The notes under the pieces: generated by a model
The model's input: the letters and a program-made list of their open reading frames with translations, nothing else
Told to the model about the DNA's origin: nothing
The model's database searches: none
Source of the DNA: Chrysomallon squamiferum
Lineage: Eukaryota; Mollusca; Gastropoda; Neomphalida; Peltospiridae
Direction: 5' to 3'
DNA: 64,000 nt
NCBI GenBank assembly: GCA_012295275.1
Contig: CM022666.1
Span: 2,203,616-2,267,615 of the forward strand
Translations under genes and position numbers: made by a program
Shown here: positions 57,976 to 62,684 of the stretch, piece after piece
Layout: the number at the start of each line of letters is the position of its first letter
Position numbering within the stretch: position 1 is the first letter of the stretch

Positions 57976-60900
57976 TATATATATATGAATTTTTCAAAAG
58001 ATGCCAGCTGAAAATTATTTATAAAAATAGAGATCCTCTGTTTCATCTTATTATTATAATTTATTTATTATTATTATTATTAGTAGTAGTAGTAGTAGTA
58101 GTAGTACATATTTTAATTTTAAATAAAGTCTAAAAATTTATATAAGAAATTAACATTAAAAAATAAATTTTGAAAATATTTCAGAACCATACTTTAGAAT
58201 TCTACTAGCAGTTTCAAGATTGTAAATTTCATTTTAAAAAATTGTGGACTTCAGCTAAAAAATAAAAATAATGGAAGAATAAAACTGTTACCTCTAACAA
58301 ATCCCTACATCTTTGGATGAAGGCGTCTATCTGGGCAAAGATGCTGCTTTGATCAAGAACCCAGGGAACTGGAGAAAACCTGTGATGTGTTCTGGATGTC
58401 TGGACAAACAAACACATGTTGTTAATCATAAGGTGAATGATTATTAAGGTATATCAAAAAAAATATAATAATAAAAAAATAAAATAAAATAATATATAAA
58501 TAAATAAATAAATAAATAAATAAATAGATTAATTAATTAATTAATGGAAATATGTCTCATAAAAAATAAGGTGAATCTTATTAAAAATAAAAATAAAGAA
58601 AACATTTCAATCTTCAGATAAAGAAACTGGTGAAGAAATCTTTATTTTTTGATACTAAGACAAAAACAAATTTCCAGAAAAAATTGTATTAAATAAAAAA
58701 AAAATGCGAAACTTATTAAAAATGAAAATAAAACATTTTAAACTTCAAATAAAAAATTGTGAAGAAATATTTTTGTAATACTAAGACAAGAACAAACAAA
58801 AATAAACATAAAAAAAATAATAAATTGTACTAAATAACACACCCATGTTGATATATAATACAATAATAAAAAAAAAAATATTTTTTATCTAAATTTAGAT
58901 ATAGGACAGAACTATGATTAAAAAAATATATAATTTAAATTTTAATATAGATATTGATATAAACTAAACTATGATTTAAAAAATAAATAATTTTAGTTTT
59001 AATACAGATACTGAAATTAACCAACCTTTTCATACACTTCTTTCCACTCTTCACAACATTTGATGCAGTCTTTGAGAGTCTGTATTCCAGACATCACATA
59101 CCCGTCAAATATCCGATCCAGATCAATGTCTGCACAGCATCTCCGAATAATCTCATTACTCATCTGAAAACAATCGTAAATTCACAAACATACACATCTT
59201 TCCAGCAAACCAGTGCAGTAACAAACAAATCACATATGAAAGCAAAACATGCTCATTTTATGTCATTCTTCTATTACAATTTCTTAGATATGCCCTAGAA
59301 ACTTGTCCAGTAACAAACAAATTAAGTATCAAAGCAAAATGTGTTCATTTTATGTCATCCTGACTATTACAGTTTCCAGGATCTGTCCCCAAGAACTGTG
59401 CCTAAGAGATTTTTTTCCAAAATATAAAATAACAAACCTTTTTCAGGATTCCTGTCAGTCTCTCTCTAGTTTTGTAGAACTCTGAGTTCACCCAGATCAT
59501 CCTAATGAGGTTGAGGATTTTCTGCAGCATTTGTGGAATGTCCTTGGGTTTAGCATCTGCCAATTCGTGGCAAGGATCTTTGAGAATTGAGAGAAATTTC
59601 AAATTGCTCTCTGCTTGCCTGGAACCCTCCTGAAAGAACAAGAATATAAAAAAATATATATATGAAGTATATATACATGTTTGTCATCCATAAAATTAAA
59701 CTAATATAAGCTGTGAATTTTAGATATGTGAATTGTTTAAAATGTAATTTTTTTCACTCTTATATTCACTGTTACTAAATTTATGTTTATAAAATTAAAA
59801 TAAAAGATCTCTCTTCCTGAATACATTAAAATGTTGTTGAACAATTATGGAACCTACAAAATCAACTAATTCAAAAATATATTTAAAAACAATCTTTTAA
59901 CTATAAGAGATTTCAATAACAATTGCAAAAACTGTTATGCCTACCTTAATCTGTCCAGACAGTTTGAGAAATGGAGTAACGTAGGAAGACTTGGCAAGCT
60001 CCAAAATCTGAGTGATTCTTTTGATTCCTGGCTTGTCGAGCTGGGAGCTTATCCCAGACAAATCGGCACATCGGTCCTTCCAGAACTCTATCTCATCAAG
60101 ATGGACCAGAGTTTTCTGCCATCTCATAGGCATCCTGAGTACTGAGCACCTCTTTGATTTGTCTTGCCCAGTGAATCATAGCAGCTGATTAATTAAATGT
60201 AAAAATATTTTAAAAATGCATTTTAGTTGGAGGGTTTTTATATCATTTAATCAATTTTAGATTTCAAATATTGATGGCTGCCTGACAGTTAAGTAATTAA
60301 AACCAAAAAAACAGATTTCAGTTTGTTGTGATACCATTTTTAACACAAGAACAAAATCAGTTTTCAAACCTCTTTCAGGTTTTCAGATAACAGAATATCT
60401 ATCTACCTGTACACACCACAAAATTTTAAAACAACAACTTTAATATTACTTTCTAGTCTTTGTACAAGCTCTTTGTTTTTAGCTGCTTCTTCTTGTGACA
60501 TCTGCATGCCCTCCGATGGAATATACAGCACAGTTTTGCCCTCCAGTTTCCATCGTGTGTCTGTCAGGTTAGCTAGAAACCTGTGAAGCCTGGCAGAGAA
60601 ATCATTTTTGATACCTTAAAAGTGTTAAGGAAAAAATACTGGAGAAACAAAAAGCTGAATAATGCCAAAAACCGAAACGTTTTCTAACCAAAATCATGTT
60701 CATATCCACTACTTGTTACTATTTGTTTTTATAGATAATTGAGAAGAATGAGTTGAATATTCTGTTAAAAGGTAACAAAATATAAAAAATGTATTTATAT
60801 TTAGAAATGTTCAAGTAAATAAAATGTTAATAATAAATAATGTATAAATAAATGAATAAATAAATTATGAAAAATAAAAAATGTTTAAAAAATTTATATA

Positions 60901-62592
60901 ATTAATAATATTAACTTTCTAAAAATGTAAAAATGTAAAATAAATAAATAAATAAATAAATATTTATAATAAATAACATATAAATAATAATAATAACTTT
61001 CTAAAAATGTAAAAATAACATAAATAAATGACAAAAATAAAATAAAATAAAATAAAATAAAATAAAATAAAATAAAATAAAATAAAATAAAATAAAACAA
61101 AACAAAACAAAACAAAACAAAACAAAACAAATATTTTTAAATAAAATAAAAATAAAAATATATTACAAAACAAATAAATCTTAAAAACAGAACAAAACTA
61201 AAATAACTTCAAGGATACTGTCTGGCCAGGATGTGTTTTCAAAAAATATGGGTGCATAAATGCCTATCATTGTTCGTAGCAGACTTTCAATATGCCCAGC
61301 CTTCACTGTTCCATATTGCACTGTGTTATAAAAGTTTTCAGGAGTTATCTCCTTTGAAGGATTTGTCTTTATGAAATAGGTCAGCTGATCCACACTAAAA
61401 CTTGGAATCTTGTGCTCAATACAGAATCCCCGATACTGGTCATTATAGGCAACCATGAGTTTAAGATTTGAGTCAGTGATAAACATTTTCACAGCCTCAG
61501 TGTGACCATCTCCCCATAGTTCAGGTTTCCAGTTGGTTACTGTTATTCTTTCCTTGAACATCTCGTGCTGAAAATAATAACAATAATAATGATAATAATA
61601 ACAATGATAATAATGATGATAATAATAATAATAATAATAATAAAAAGATAATAATAATGTAACGATGATAATGATGAAAATAATAACAATGATAATAATA
61701 AAAACAAAAATGATGATGATGTAAATAGTAATTATAATAGTAATATTAAAGCTAATAATAAATAATGATAATAATGATAACAGTAATAAAAGCACTTATA
61801 TCAGAAATCACAGTTGTAATGTAATATCAATTATGATAATAATACAGTAGTTGTAGTAATAGCAACAGTTGATCATGTCTTAATTAATTTCTCTTTCTGA
61901 CAGTAACACAATATTTTTCATATTTAATAAACCACTTTTAATTTTTTAATTTATCTTCTTCTTTTTTTGAATTTTTTTTTTTTTGAAATTTTATTAAATA
62001 ATTGAATTTTTAAAAAAAATGAGAATCTACAAGTACTTATGAAATCTCAACTTACCACAACAGCTTGCTGGTCTTCTGTTGTTATTTCAAGCTGTTGCTC
62101 AGTGAGTTCCACCTCTTCCTGAGTTTCACCTTCTTTTGGCGCTTCTGCAGGGGGCACATCCTGGGCTGGTGTTGTTTCTGCCGCAAAAAAAAAAAAAAAA
62201 TCCACCGAATTTATCATTGAGAAAGAGCTTAAATAACACTTCAGCATTCTTCATATGAATGTTTGAGACACAAGTATTTCTGGCAGAATGATGATGACAA
62301 GAAACATATTGCTTAGTGGGCTATAATTACAAAGTAGCAAAAAGGAATCTTTTATATACACCTTCCCAAAGAAAGCAGAGTATGTAGTGAGAAAAACAGA
62401 GCTTTTATAAAACAAATACTTAAATAAATAAATAAATAAATAAAAACCCTATTAAAATTGTAACAAATAATTTAAAAGCTATAAATGATATCACAAATAA
62501 ACAAGGACATTTCTTAATGTTTGTGGTTGCATAAGTATTTTTCTGTTATCAAAAGCCCAACTGGTTAATTAAATAATAATAATAATAATAAT

Positions 62593-62684
<92 letters not shown>

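Noticed and set aside
60096-60110. Programmed ribosomal frameshifting to explain the frame breaks
   Set aside because: The eight sites share no slippery motif, have mixed +1, +2 and -1 direction, and fall at unrelated domain positions.
61181-61218. Exon 4 continuing through L-E-V-I-L-V
   Set aside because: Using the GTATCC donor instead gives a seamless S-I-K-N-D-F junction in phase with exon 5. The longer reading does not.
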